64,000 bases of DNA. It comes from Delftia tsuruhatensis. Its GTDB lineage: Bacteria; Pseudomonadota; Gammaproteobacteria; Burkholderiales; Burkholderiaceae_C. Shown piece after piece: positions 42,060 through 51,311 of the stretch (the stretch's first letter is position 1; the number at the start of each line of letters is the position of its first letter). A model generated the notes under the pieces. That model saw only the letters and a program-made list of their open reading frames with translations. It was not told the DNA's origin and made no database searches. The stretch is taken from NCBI RefSeq assembly GCF_903815225.1, contig NZ_LR813084.1, positions 2,398,501 through 2,462,500 of the forward strand, in the 5' to 3' direction. Made by a program: the position numbers and the translations under genes.

Positions 42060-45000
42060 ATGACAGAAGACAACCGCCGAGACTCCCCCGCCGCCGAAGC
42101 CCATGCCAGCCCGGTGCCCGGACCTTCGATTTCGCTGCGCATCGGCACCGTGGCCAGGCTCAATCTCGCCGACTTCCAGAATGCCGTGCCCGCGCTGCTG
42201 GAGCTGGTGGTCGTCAACGACGGCGCCGAGCCGCTGCAGGGCCTGAGCCTGCAGCTGGACTGCGAGCCGGCTTTCATCCAGCCGCGCACCTGGCACCTGG
42301 AGTCGGTGGCGGCGCACGGCAGCTATGCGCTCACCGATCTGGACGTGGTGCTCAATGGCGCCTTGCTCTCGCGCCTGACCGAGGCGGAGTCCGCCGTGCT
42401 GCGGCTGGAGCTGCGCGCAAGCTGCCGCAGCGGCACGGGCCAGGCCGGTCCGGTGCTGGCCCGGCATGAACACCCGGTGGAACTGCTGGCGCGCAACCAG
42501 TGGGGCGGCCTGGGCCATCTGCCCGAGATGGTGGCGGCCTTCGTGCAGCCCAACGACCCGGCCGTGGATCGCCTCCTCAAGGCCGCCGCGCAGGCGCTGC
42601 AGGCCAGCGGCCGGCCCGGTGCCATCGATGGCTACGAGCAAGGGCCCGAGCGGGCGTGGGAGCTGGCCTCCGGCCTCTGGACCGCCGTGCTCCAGCAGAA
42701 ACTGCATTACGCGCTGCCACCGGCCAGCTTCGAGCATGCGGGCCAGAAGATCCGGAGCACGGGCCAGGTGCTGGATGCGGGCCTGGCGACCTGCCTGGAC
42801 CTGGCGCTGCTGTTCGCCTCCTGCCTGGAGCAGGCGCATCTCCATCCCCTGCTGCTCTTCACGCGCGGCCATGCCTTCGTAGGCCTGTGGCTGGGCCCGC
42901 AGGAGTTTTCCACGGCCGTGGTTGATGACGTCACCGCCGTGCGCAAGCGCCTCAGGCTGCGGGAGCTGGTGGTCTTCGAGGCCACGCTGGCCGCCCAGGG
43001 CCAGGCCGTGGCCTTCAGCCAGGCCATTGCCCAGGGAGCCCGCCAGCTGTCCGAGGAGCAGGAGGACCGGTTCGAGCTGCTGGTGGACGTGCGGCGCGCG
43101 CGCATGCAGCGCATCCGGCCGCTGGCTCTGGCGCAGCCGCAGGAGGACGGGGCCGCGTCGGCCGAGGGCGAGAGCGATGGCGCAGGCGAGCCCGCGCTCA
43201 CGGTGGAACCGCCTCCGCAACTGCCGCCGCGGGGCCTGGCCCGGGAGGTGCCCACGGCCGAACTCGATCCCAGGGACAGGCTGGCGCGCTGGCAGCGCCG
43301 GTTGCTGGACCTGTCGCTGCGCAATGCCCTGCTGCACTTCAGGCCGGGCAAGAAGTCGCTGCTGCTGCAGGTGCAGGCGCCTGCCCTGGAAGATGCGCTG
43401 GCTGCCGGCCAGGTGCTGAAGCTGCTGCCCAGCCCCGAACTCATGCAGGGCACGGACCCGCGCAGCCAGCCATTGCATGAGGCGCGCAGCCTCGAAGACC
43501 TGCGCCGCGCCCATGCCGAGGAGGCGCTGCGACGCCGCGAGGTCTGCATCGACCTGGAGACGTCGGAACTGGACGGCCGCTTCGTGGAGCTGTTCCGCGG
43601 CGCGCGCAATGCGCTGCAGGAAGGCGGCGCCAACACCTTGTTCGTGGCCCTGGGCTTTCTGCTCTGGACGCGGCCTGACAAGCCTGATGCGCGTCTGCGC
43701 GCGCCGCTGATCCTGCTGCCCGTCACGCTGGAGCGCAAGAGCGCGCGCTCGGGCTTCACGCTGGCGGCGCATGAGGACGAGGCGCGCTTCAATCCCACCC
43801 TGATCGAGATGCTGCGCCAGGACTTTCAGCTCGACCTGGGCGTGCCCGCGGGCGACCTGCCGCGCGACGAGGCGGGCCTGGACATCACCGGCATCTGGGC
43901 CCGTGTGCGCGAGGCCGTCAAGGACATCCGAGGCTGGGAGGTCAGCGAGGACGTGGTGCTGTCCATGTTCTCCTTCGCCAAGTACCTGATGTGGAAGGAC
44001 CTGGCCGAGCGCGCCGACCAGTTGCGCGCCTCGCCCGTGGTGGCCCACCTGATCGACACGCCGCGCGAACCCTATCGCTCGGAGACCCCGTTTCCCGATG
44101 CGTGCAGGCTGGACCAGGAGTTCCCGCCGCAGCAGGTCTTCAGCCCGCTGCCGGCCGACTCCTCCCAGCTGTCGGCCATCATGGCGGCCGCCAGGGGCAA
44201 GGACTTCGTGCTGATCGGCCCGCCTGGCACGGGCAAGAGCCAGACCATCGCCAACCTGATCGCGCAATGCCTGGCCGAGGACAAGCGCGTGCTCTTCGTG
44301 GCCGAGAAAATCGCCGCGCTGGACGTGGTCTATCGCCGCCTGCGCGAAGTCGGCCTGGGCGAGTTCTGCCTGGAGCTGCATTCCAACAAGAGCCGCAAGC
44401 TCGATGTGCTGGGCCAGTTGCAGAAGTCCTGGGACTCCCATGGCGAAGTCGATGCCGACGCCTGGGCCGCCAAGGCCGCCCGGCTGGGCAGGCTGCGAGA
44501 GCAGCTGTCGGCCTATGTGCAGCGCCTGCACATGCGCCACGCCAACGGCTGGACCATCTACCGTGCCATCGGCGCCGTGGCGGGTGGCGAGGCGCTGCCG
44601 CGCCTGGGCTTTCACTGGCCCGCGGCACAGGCCCATGACGAAGCGGGGCTGGCCCTGCTGCGCGAGACCGCCGGGCGCCTGCAATCCAACGCCCAGGCCG
44701 TGGGTGCGACGCAACTGCGCGATGGCCCGCTGTCCACCGTGCAGGCCGCCGACTGGTCCGTGCGCTGGCAGCAGCAGATGGTGGACGCCGCCCAGGCATT
44801 GGCCGACGCAGGCCAGGACTTTGCCGGCGCCGCGCGGGAGCTGGGGCGGTTGCTGCGCATCGAATGGCCTGCGCTGGGGCGCCAGGAACGCTCGGCCCTG
44901 GGCGTGGTGGCCCGGGCGTTGCCTGCAGCCGCCGGTCGCAACCTGGCTTTCTGCATGCTGCCCGAAGGCGCGCGCACGGTTGAATCCCTGCAGGCGGGGT

Positions 45001-48000
45001 TGCAGTTGCTGGCGCAGCACGGCGCGCTGTGCGCGCAGGTGCCGGCGCCCTGGCCGGCCGAACTGCAGGAGCGCCTGGCCCAGGCGCTGGATCTGCTGGG
45101 CCGGCGTCGCGGCCTGGAGGCCGAGCTGGGCACGCCCTGGCCCGCGGCCCTGGGCGATGAACTGGAACGCGGCCTGCAGTGCATCGACGAGATCGCGGCG
45201 CTGCGCCAGGGCCTGTCCGTGAAATACGGCGCGGGCGTGGGCCAGCTCAACGTGGCCCTGCTGCAGCGGGAATGGGCCAAGGCCGGCAGGTCCCTCTGGC
45301 CACTGTCCTGGCTGGGGCGGCGCAAGGTGCGCGCGGCGCTGGAGGCCGCCATCGAAGGCGCGGGGGAGCCGCGCGTGGCCGAGGACCTGGCCGCCCTGGT
45401 GCGCATCCGGGGCCTGCGCGAAGAACTGGAGCAGATCCAGCCCGGCGCCGCGGCCGACGGCCTGTGGGCCGGCCACCGCACACGCACCGACCATGCGCGC
45501 GGCGTCCTGAAGGCCAACGCGGCCCTGCTGGCGGCGCGTGCGCGCAGGCCCTTTTCGCTGGACGGCCTGCAGGCCGTGGCCGAGGGCCATGGCGGCGAGC
45601 GCTGGATGGCCGAGCTGCGGCGCCTGCAGGCCCTGCACGAGATGGACCGTCAGCTGGACGGCTATCTGTCCCTGACCGAAGCCAGCCACGGCCTGTGGCG
45701 CGGGCTGGAAACCGATGCCCAGGCCTTGCAGGATGCGCTGGCCTTCGAGCGCGAGCGCCTGCAGCTGACGCGGCGCGGCGGCCTCACGGGATCGCACGCC
45801 AGCGTGGGCCAGGGCCGCTGCGGCGCAGCGCTGCAGCAGGCCCATGCACAGCTGACAGCCCGCAGCGCCATCGAGCAGCAACTGCTGGCACTGGACGATC
45901 TGCGCGCGCGCTGCCCCGGCGTCTGGGACGGGCTTGACACCCGCACGCAGACCGTGGAGCACGCGCTGCGCCTGCAGGCATCGCTGCAGACAGGGCTGGC
46001 CGGACTGGGCTGGCCGGAGGCTGGCCTGGCCCAGGCACGCCAGGCCTTGCACCAGGTGCTGAGCCTGCACGACGCCGAACTGGGCGAGGGCGCTGCGCTG
46101 GGACTGGCCTGCCAGCGTTTGGTGGACAGCCTGGCTGCGCTGCATGCGGCCGTCGAGCCCTTCAGCGCGGCCGCCGCCCATGACGAGTCCCGGCAGCGCG
46201 CCCTGGCCGGGCACACGGCCGAGCAACTGGCGGCCACGGCCACCGGCGTGCTGGCCGAACAAGGCGGCCTGCATGCCTGGTGCGCCTGGCGCAATGCCCG
46301 GGCTGCGGCGCACGAGCAGGGCCTGGGTGCGCTGGCCGATGCCATCGAGTCAGGCCACCTGGACCCGGCCCGGGCACCCCAGGCCTTCGAGGCCAACTAC
46401 GCGCGCTGGTGGCTGGCGCTGGCCGTGGACGAGGACGAGGTGCTCAAGCGCTTCGTCCCCGCCGAGCACGAACGGCGCATTGCCGACTTCCGCGCGCTGG
46501 ACGACGAATTCACCGCGGTCACGCGCCAGTGGATACGCGCACGGCTGTGCGCGGGCCTGCCGTCGGCCGACAGCATCGAGCGCAACAGCGAGTGGGGCAT
46601 TCTGCGGCGCGAGATCACCAAGAAGCGCCAGCACCTGCCGCTGCGCCAGCTGCTGGAGCAGATCCCATCGGCTGTGCTGCGCCTGACACCCTGCCTGCTG
46701 ATGAGCCCGCTGTCCATCGCCCAGTACCTGAGCGCCGAGACCAGCAACTTCGACATCGTCATCTTCGACGAGGCCTCGCAGATTCCCGTCTGGGACGCCA
46801 TCGGCGCCATGGCGCGCGCCAGGCAGGTGGTCATGGTGGGCGACCCCAGGCAACTGCCGCCCACCAACTTCTTCGACCGTGCCGGAAGCGCGGACGAGGA
46901 CGCGGACTTCACGGAAAGCGACATGGAGAGCATCCTGGACGAGTGCCTGGGCGCCAGCCTGCCCACGCGCCACCTGTCCTGGCACTATCGCTCACGGCAT
47001 GAAAGCCTGATCGCCTTCAGCAACCACCGCTACTACGGCGGCGGGCTGGTCACCTTCCCCTCGCCCGTGACCGATGACCGCGCCGTGAGCTTCCATGCCG
47101 TGGACGGCCGCTACGAAAAGGGCGGCGCCCGCATCAACCAGCCCGAGGCCAGGGCCCTGGTGGCCGACCTGGTGCAGCGGCTGCGCTCGCCGGGCTTTCG
47201 CGAGGCCGGCACCACCGTGGGCGTGGTGACCTTCAACTCCGAGCAGCAAAGCCTGATCGAGGACCTGCTGGACGAGGAACGCCGCAGGGACCCCGCGCTG
47301 GAGGCCTTCTTCTCCGATGCGCAGCTGGAACCCGTCTTCGTCAAGAACCTGGAAAGCGTGCAGGGCGACGAGCGCGACATCATGTATTTCTCCATCACCT
47401 ACGGGCCCGACATCTCGGGCGCGGTGTCCATGAACTTCGGCCCGCTCAACCGCGATGGCGGCGAGCGGCGCCTGAACGTGGCCGTCACGCGCGCGCGCCA
47501 GGAGCTGCGCATCTTCTCCAGCCTGCGCGGCGAGCAGATGGACCTGTCGCGCACCCAGGCCGCCGGCGTGCGCGACCTCAAGCACTTCCTGGAATTCGCC
47601 GAGCGCGGCCCGCGCGCGCTGGCCGAGTCGCATCGTGGCAGCCAGGGCGATTTCGAAAGCCCCTTCGAGGCCGGCGTGGCCCGGGCGCTGGAGCGCAAGG
47701 GCTGGCGCGTGCACACCCAGATCGGTGCCTCGTCCTTCCGCGTGGACCTGGGCGTGGTGCACCCGGACTTCGCGGGCCGCTACCTGGCCGGCGTGGAATG
47801 CGACGGCGCCACCTACCACCGCTCGGCCACGGCGCGCGACCGCGACAAGCTGCGCGAGCAGGTGCTGCGCGGCCTGGGCTGGCAGATCCTGCGCATCTGG
47901 TCCACCGACTGGTGGATCAACCCGGGCGGCACGCTGGAGCGCATCCACATGGCGCTGACCGCGCTGCTGGAGCAGGACCGGCGCAAGCGTGCGGCCGATC

Positions 48001-48059
48001 ACCAGGCAAAAGAGTCGTCCGAAGTTTCTGAGCCGGAGGACGAGGCCCAAAAGGCCTGA
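42060..48059 (+). CDS. Giant DUF4011-type superfamily 1 helicase with C-terminal Vsr/MTES_1575-type nuclease domain
   Basis: A 1999-residue protein. The N-terminal 650 or so residues hold a beta-rich region and a DUF4011-like part (LARWQRRLLDLSLRNALLHF near 410). The helicase core begins with Walker A GPPGTGKS at residues 720-727 and, after a roughly 800-residue helical insert, continues with Walker B VIFDEASQIP (Asp1570, Glu1571), MVGDPRQLPPTNFF, YRSRHESLI and the late motif NVAVTRARQEL. The last 130 residues form a Vsr-like nuclease (Glu1870, the acidic ECDG at 1913-1916, LGWQILRIWSTDWW). Relatives occur in defence islands, and a nucleic-acid-processing role against phage or plasmids is the best guess. 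Host repair is the alternative. It stands alone. Confidence 0.88.
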   Translation: MTEDNRRDSPAAEAHASPVPGPSISLRIGTVARLNLADFQNAVPALLELVVVNDGAEPLQGLSLQLDCEPAFIQPRTWHLESVAAHGSYALTDLDVVLNGALLSRLTEAESAVLRLELRASCRSGTGQAGPVLARHEHPVELLARNQWGGLGHLPEMVAAFVQPNDPAVDRLLKAAAQALQASGRPGAIDGYEQGPERAWELASGLWTAVLQQKLHYALPPASFEHAGQKIRSTGQVLDAGLATCLDLALLFASCLEQAHLHPLLLFTRGHAFVGLWLGPQEFSTAVVDDVTAVRKRLRLRELVVFEATLAAQGQAVAFSQAIAQGARQLSEEQEDRFELLVDVRRARMQRIRPLALAQPQEDGAASAEGESDGAGEPALTVEPPPQLPPRGLAREVPTAELDPRDRLARWQRRLLDLSLRNALLHFRPGKKSLLLQVQAPALEDALAAGQVLKLLPSPELMQGTDPRSQPLHEARSLEDLRRAHAEEALRRREVCIDLETSELDGRFVELFRGARNALQEGGANTLFVALGFLLWTRPDKPDARLRAPLILLPVTLERKSARSGFTLAAHEDEARFNPTLIEMLRQDFQLDLGVPAGDLPRDEAGLDITGIWARVREAVKDIRGWEVSEDVVLSMFSFAKYLMWKDLAERADQLRASPVVAHLIDTPREPYRSETPFPDACRLDQEFPPQQVFSPLPADSSQLSAIMAAARGKDFVLIGPPGTGKSQTIANLIAQCLAEDKRVLFVAEKIAALDVVYRRLREVGLGEFCLELHSNKSRKLDVLGQLQKSWDSHGEVDADAWAAKAARLGRLREQLSAYVQRLHMRHANGWTIYRAIGAVAGGEALPRLGFHWPAAQAHDEAGLALLRETAGRLQSNAQAVGATQLRDGPLSTVQAADWSVRWQQQMVDAAQALADAGQDFAGAARELGRLLRIEWPALGRQERSALGVVARALPAAAGRNLAFCMLPEGARTVESLQAGLQLLAQHGALCAQVPAPWPAELQERLAQALDLLGRRRGLEAELGTPWPAALGDELERGLQCIDEIAALRQGLSVKYGAGVGQLNVALLQREWAKAGRSLWPLSWLGRRKVRAALEAAIEGAGEPRVAEDLAALVRIRGLREELEQIQPGAAADGLWAGHRTRTDHARGVLKANAALLAARARRPFSLDGLQAVAEGHGGERWMAELRRLQALHEMDRQLDGYLSLTEASHGLWRGLETDAQALQDALAFERERLQLTRRGGLTGSHASVGQGRCGAALQQAHAQLTARSAIEQQLLALDDLRARCPGVWDGLDTRTQTVEHALRLQASLQTGLAGLGWPEAGLAQARQALHQVLSLHDAELGEGAALGLACQRLVDSLAALHAAVEPFSAAAAHDESRQRALAGHTAEQLAATATGVLAEQGGLHAWCAWRNARAAAHEQGLGALADAIESGHLDPARAPQAFEANYARWWLALAVDEDEVLKRFVPAEHERRIADFRALDDEFTAVTRQWIRARLCAGLPSADSIERNSEWGILRREITKKRQHLPLRQLLEQIPSAVLRLTPCLLMSPLSIAQYLSAETSNFDIVIFDEASQIPVWDAIGAMARARQVVMVGDPRQLPPTNFFDRAGSADEDADFTESDMESILDECLGASLPTRHLSWHYRSRHESLIAFSNHRYYGGGLVTFPSPVTDDRAVSFHAVDGRYEKGGARINQPEARALVADLVQRLRSPGFREAGTTVGVVTFNSEQQSLIEDLLDEERRRDPALEAFFSDAQLEPVFVKNLESVQGDERDIMYFSITYGPDISGAVSMNFGPLNRDGGERRLNVAVTRARQELRIFSSLRGEQMDLSRTQAAGVRDLKHFLEFAERGPRALAESHRGSQGDFESPFEAGVARALERKGWRVHTQIGASSFRVDLGVVHPDFAGRYLAGVECDGATYHRSATARDRDKLREQVLRGLGWQILRIWSTDWWINPGGTLERIHMALTALLEQDRRKRAADHQAKESSEVSEPEDEAQKA

Positions 48060-48150
48060 CCAGCCATGCCTGCGAAACGGGCGCGACCCATGTCAGGGAC
48101 AGCAAGCAAGGGCCTACGCCGGCCGCGCCGCCCCGCAGCGAGGCTGTCGT

Positions 48151-48209
48151 CCCCCTCCCTCGCGAAGCGAGTAGAGAGATGGGGAAGGCGCGAAGCGCCT
48201 CAGGGGGGG
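48151..48209. repeat. Comamonadaceae-type GC-rich interspersed palindromic element
   Basis: The segment contains CTCGC-GAA-GCGAG at 48159-48171 and GGCGC-GAA-GCGCC at 48187-48199, enclosed by a C-run (48151-48155) and a G-run (48202-48209) able to pair. This double-hairpin form with the phrase GGCGCGAAGCGCCTCAGGGGG is, from memory, frequent between genes in Delftia and Acidovorax relatives. It lies between the convergent helicase and PPK2 genes and may terminate both. Confidence 0.6.
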
Positions 48210-49124
48210 TCAATACCTGTCCGGCACGTACATGTGCTGGGGGACCGGGTTGCGCGTGTACTCCGGGTTGCGCGTGCGCTCGGGCAGCACGACGGCCGGG
48301 TGCTCTATCTCTTCATAGGGCAGCTGGGTCAGCAGGTGGGAGATGCAGTTGAGCCGGGCCTTCTTCTTGTCCACGGCCTGCACCAGCCACCAGGGCGCCT
48401 CGGCGATGTGGGTGCGCTCCAGCATGGCCTCCTTGGCCTTGGTGTAGGCCTCCCAGCGGCGGCGGCTCTCGAAGTCCATGGGGCTGAGCTTCCACTGCTT
48501 GAGCGGGTCGTGCACGCGGCCCAGGAAACGCAGGTGCTGCTCGTCGTCGGTGATGGAAAACCAGTACTTCACCAGCGTGATGCCCGAACGCACCAGCATC
48601 TTCTCGAACTCGGGCACGGAGCGGAAGAACTCCTCGTACTCCTCGTCCGAGCAAAAGCCCATCACGCGCTCCACGCCCGCGCGGTTGTACCAACTGCGGT
48701 CGAACAGCACGATCTCGCCGCCCGCAGGCAGGTGGGACACATAGCGCTGGAAATACCACTGCGTGCGCTCGCGGTCGTTGGGCGCGGGCAGGGCGGCCAC
48801 GCGGCACACGCGCGGGTTCAGGCGCTGCGTGATGCGCTTGATCACGCCTCCCTTGCCGGCCGCATCACGGCCCTCGAACAGGATGACCACCTTCTTCCTG
48901 TGGTGCTGCACCCAGTCCTGGAGCTTGACCAGCTCGCCTTGCAGGCGCAGCAGCTCGCGGAAGTAGACCTGCCGGCCCATGGAATCGGCGCCATCCACGG
49001 CGCCACCGTCGAGCCGCGCGTCGTCTATCTCCATCTCCAGTTCTTCGTCATAGCTGTCGAGCAGGTCGCGCTCGATGCGCTGCATCAGCGCGTCGTGGTG
49101 GTCGGGCAGGAGTTCGTCGTACAT
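48210..49124 (-). CDS. ppk2: Polyphosphate kinase 2 (PPK2 family)
   Basis: A 304-residue PPK2 enzyme that transfers phosphate between polyphosphate and nucleotides. The P-loop reads LFEGRDAAGKGGVIKR near residue 85, with lid text RVCRVAALPAPNDRERTQWY, and Walker B is IVLFDRSWYNRAGVERVMGF near 130. DPLKQWKLSPMD is also typical of the family. The ATG at 49124 gives the common MYDELL-type N terminus; an in-frame ATG at 49184 would add 20 residues. It likely supports nucleotide or phosphate storage. Stand-alone gene. Confidence 0.92.
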   Translation of the reverse strand: MYDELLPDHHDALMQRIERDLLDSYDEELEMEIDDARLDGGAVDGADSMGRQVYFRELLRLQGELVKLQDWVQHHRKKVVILFEGRDAAGKGGVIKRITQRLNPRVCRVAALPAPNDRERTQWYFQRYVSHLPAGGEIVLFDRSWYNRAGVERVMGFCSDEEYEEFFRSVPEFEKMLVRSGITLVKYWFSITDDEQHLRFLGRVHDPLKQWKLSPMDFESRRRWEAYTKAKEAMLERTHIAEAPWWLVQAVDKKKARLNCISHLLTQLPYEEIEHPAVVLPERTRNPEYTRNPVPQHMYVPDRY

Positions 49125-49429
49125 GGGGCGTGGGATAGGGTCCGGGCGTCCAGGGGTTGGCGCCTGGGATGGTGGCGGGGTCATGTGACCGGGTTGTGAC
49201 AGTCGGCCCCGGTGAAACCCTGGTGCCGCCTGGTATCTGCGCACCAGGCCAGCAGCCACTACCGTCAACCAGCGTTTCGTCCCGACGTGGAGGCAGACAG
49301 CACGCCGTTGGCATGGCGTGCAATCTCCCATGCCAAGTGTTCCACTGCCTTGACACTGCAAAACCGTGCGCATCGAAGCGCCATGAATGGCTCAAATCAG
49401 GTGAAGCAGCAAAGCCATGCCGACTTGGC

Positions 49430-50404
49430 CTACAACCACCCCGCCTTGCGAAACTTGTAGTAAAGCACCCCGCACACGCCCAGCACGAGCAGCAGCGCGG
49501 CCGGGTAGCCGTATTGCCACTTCAGTTCGGGCATGACTTCGAAGTTCATCCCCCACACGCCGAAGAAGGCCGTGCAGATGGCGAAGATACTGGCCCAGGC
49601 CGCCAGGCGCTTGGTGACTTCGTTTTCCTCGATGGAGACCATGGACAGGTTCACCTGGATGGCCGTGCCCACGGTGTCGCGCATGGTGTCGATCTGGGCG
49701 TTGATGCGGCCCAGGTGGTCCATCACGTCGCGGAAGTAGTCCCTGGAGCCCACGCAAATCTGGGGCACGCGCCCGCCGTTGAGCTTGCCCACGGCTTCCA
49801 GCAGGGGCGCCACGGCGTGCTTGAGGTCCATGGCCCGGCCCTTGAGTTCATACAGCTGCTTGATGTTGTCGCGCGCCGCGCCCTTGGTGAAGATCTGCTG
49901 CTCGATCTGCTCCAGCTCCACCTCCAGCGCATCGATGATGGGGAAGTAGCGGTCCACCACGGCATCCATCAGCGCATACAGCACGAAGCCCGAGCCGTGG
50001 CGCAGCAGTTCGGGCTCGTTCTCGCAGCGCTCGCGCACGCCCAGGAAGCCGCGCTTGCTGCGGTTGCGCACCGACAGCACGAAGTTGGGACCCACGAACA
50101 CATCGACCTCGCCGTGGTTGAAGTGGCCGGGTCGCTCGGGCTCGGGCTCCAGCAGGTGCATCACGGCGAACAGCGTGGTGCCGTATTCCTCGATCTTGGG
50201 CCGCTGGTGGCCGTGCAGCGCATCTTCCACGGCCAGCGCGTGCAGGCCGAATTCCTCGCGCATCTCCTCCAGTTCGGCAGGCGTGGCATCGGCCAGCGCC
50301 ACCCAGACGAAGCAGCCGGGCCGCTCGATGTAGTTGCTGATGTCCGCTATGGCGATATCGGCCAGCTTGGCCCCGTTTTCGTAGGCTACGCAGTTGATCA
50401 GCAT
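49430..50404 (-). CDS. corA: CorA-family magnesium/cobalt transporter
   Basis: A 324-residue CorA channel. The long soluble N-terminal domain and stalk helix (IDALEVELEQIEQQIFTKGA) are followed by two C-terminal membrane helices: WASIFAICTAFFGVWGMNFE with the GMN selectivity motif, and YGYPAALLLVLGVCGVLYYK. The pentamer lets Mg2+ into the cell. The ATG at 50404 follows GAGGGACCTCCC. The typical MPEL loop is kept. No operon partner. Confidence 0.93.
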   Translation of the reverse strand: MLINCVAYENGAKLADIAIADISNYIERPGCFVWVALADATPAELEEMREEFGLHALAVEDALHGHQRPKIEEYGTTLFAVMHLLEPEPERPGHFNHGEVDVFVGPNFVLSVRNRSKRGFLGVRERCENEPELLRHGSGFVLYALMDAVVDRYFPIIDALEVELEQIEQQIFTKGAARDNIKQLYELKGRAMDLKHAVAPLLEAVGKLNGGRVPQICVGSRDYFRDVMDHLGRINAQIDTMRDTVGTAIQVNLSMVSIEENEVTKRLAAWASIFAICTAFFGVWGMNFEVMPELKWQYGYPAALLLVLGVCGVLYYKFRKAGWL

Positions 50405-50554
50405 GGGAGGTCCCTCGGTAATTCTGGTGCTGGTGATCCTGCCACAACGGGGGAGAGCTGAAAGTCTGGTGCAAGGCTGGGCTTGGCCACGCATCCCGAT
50501 GCCAGCCAAAGGCTTGCTTCAGCTATGGTGGGGCCTTTGAGGGAGTAGCGTCCG

Positions 50555-51301
50555 ATGACGGAAGCGAGTTGTGGAGGGGGTCAGAACCTGCCCTGGCTGG
50601 CAGTCCTGCCCGGCCTGGATGGCACGGGCTTGTTGCTGGCGGAGTTTGTGCAGGTGCTGTCCGGGTTCTTTCGGGTGCAGGTCATCACCTATCCGCCGGA
50701 TGAGGTGCTTTCCTATGACGAACTGCTGGATCATGCGCTGGCCCGTCTGCCCGCTGGGCCGCTTTTTCTGATCGGTGAATCGTTCTCGGGGCCGCTGGCG
50801 TTGCGCCTGGCAGCGGAGCACCCGACGCGGGTCCGGGGCGTCATCCTCGGAGCCTCGTTTGCCCGCCTGGATCTGCCCTTGAAGGCGCTTCTCTCAAGCC
50901 TGTCAGGGCTGCTCGCCTGGGTCCCGGCGGCACGCGCGCCCATGTGGCTGCTCGATGGAGTGCTGAGCAATGGGCATGCAACAGCGTCCGGGCGTGTCTT
51001 GTTGAAGCAGGCCCTGCAGATGGTCGCACCAGAGGTTCTGGCAGGCCGCGTCAGGCAGGCTCTGGAGGTTGATCTGCTGGCGCAGGGCGTGCGCGTGCGA
51101 CAGCCACTGCTTTATCTGCAGGCCTGCCATGACCGGCTGATGCCTGCCAATGCGGCTGGCCTGGTGGCGTCCATTTCTGGCAATGCGCGTGTTGAAAGCA
51201 TTGCCGCACCGCATTTCATTTTTCAGGTGCGGCCACAGGCTTGCATGAAGGCCATCGTGGCGTTTCATGAATGCTGTGGCACAACGGATGCGCCACCGTA
51301 G
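50555..51301 (+). CDS. Alpha/beta hydrolase (BioH-like fold)
   Basis: A 248-residue alpha/beta hydrolase: nucleophile elbow GESFSGP near residue 74, oxyanion-side text LPGLDGTGLL near 19, catalytic Asp in ACHDRLMP near 192, and His in IAAPHFIFQ near 220. The order and spacing fit an esterase or thioesterase of the pimeloyl-ester type, but no substrate is apparent. It is convergent with the monooxygenase gene, with 10 bases between the stop codons, and 150 bases after the divergent corA start. Confidence 0.82.
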   Translation: MTEASCGGGQNLPWLAVLPGLDGTGLLLAEFVQVLSGFFRVQVITYPPDEVLSYDELLDHALARLPAGPLFLIGESFSGPLALRLAAEHPTRVRGVILGASFARLDLPLKALLSSLSGLLAWVPAARAPMWLLDGVLSNGHATASGRVLLKQALQMVAPEVLAGRVRQALEVDLLAQGVRVRQPLLYLQACHDRLMPANAAGLVASISGNARVESIAAPHFIFQVRPQACMKAIVAFHECCGTTDAPP

Positions 51302-51311
51302 GCGATCGCAC

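Noticed and set aside
41988..46313. Open frame of 1441 codons on the - strand
   Set aside because: It mirrors the helicase-nuclease gene and shows only low-complexity Gln/Ala/Gly/Leu-rich sequence, so it is a shadow.
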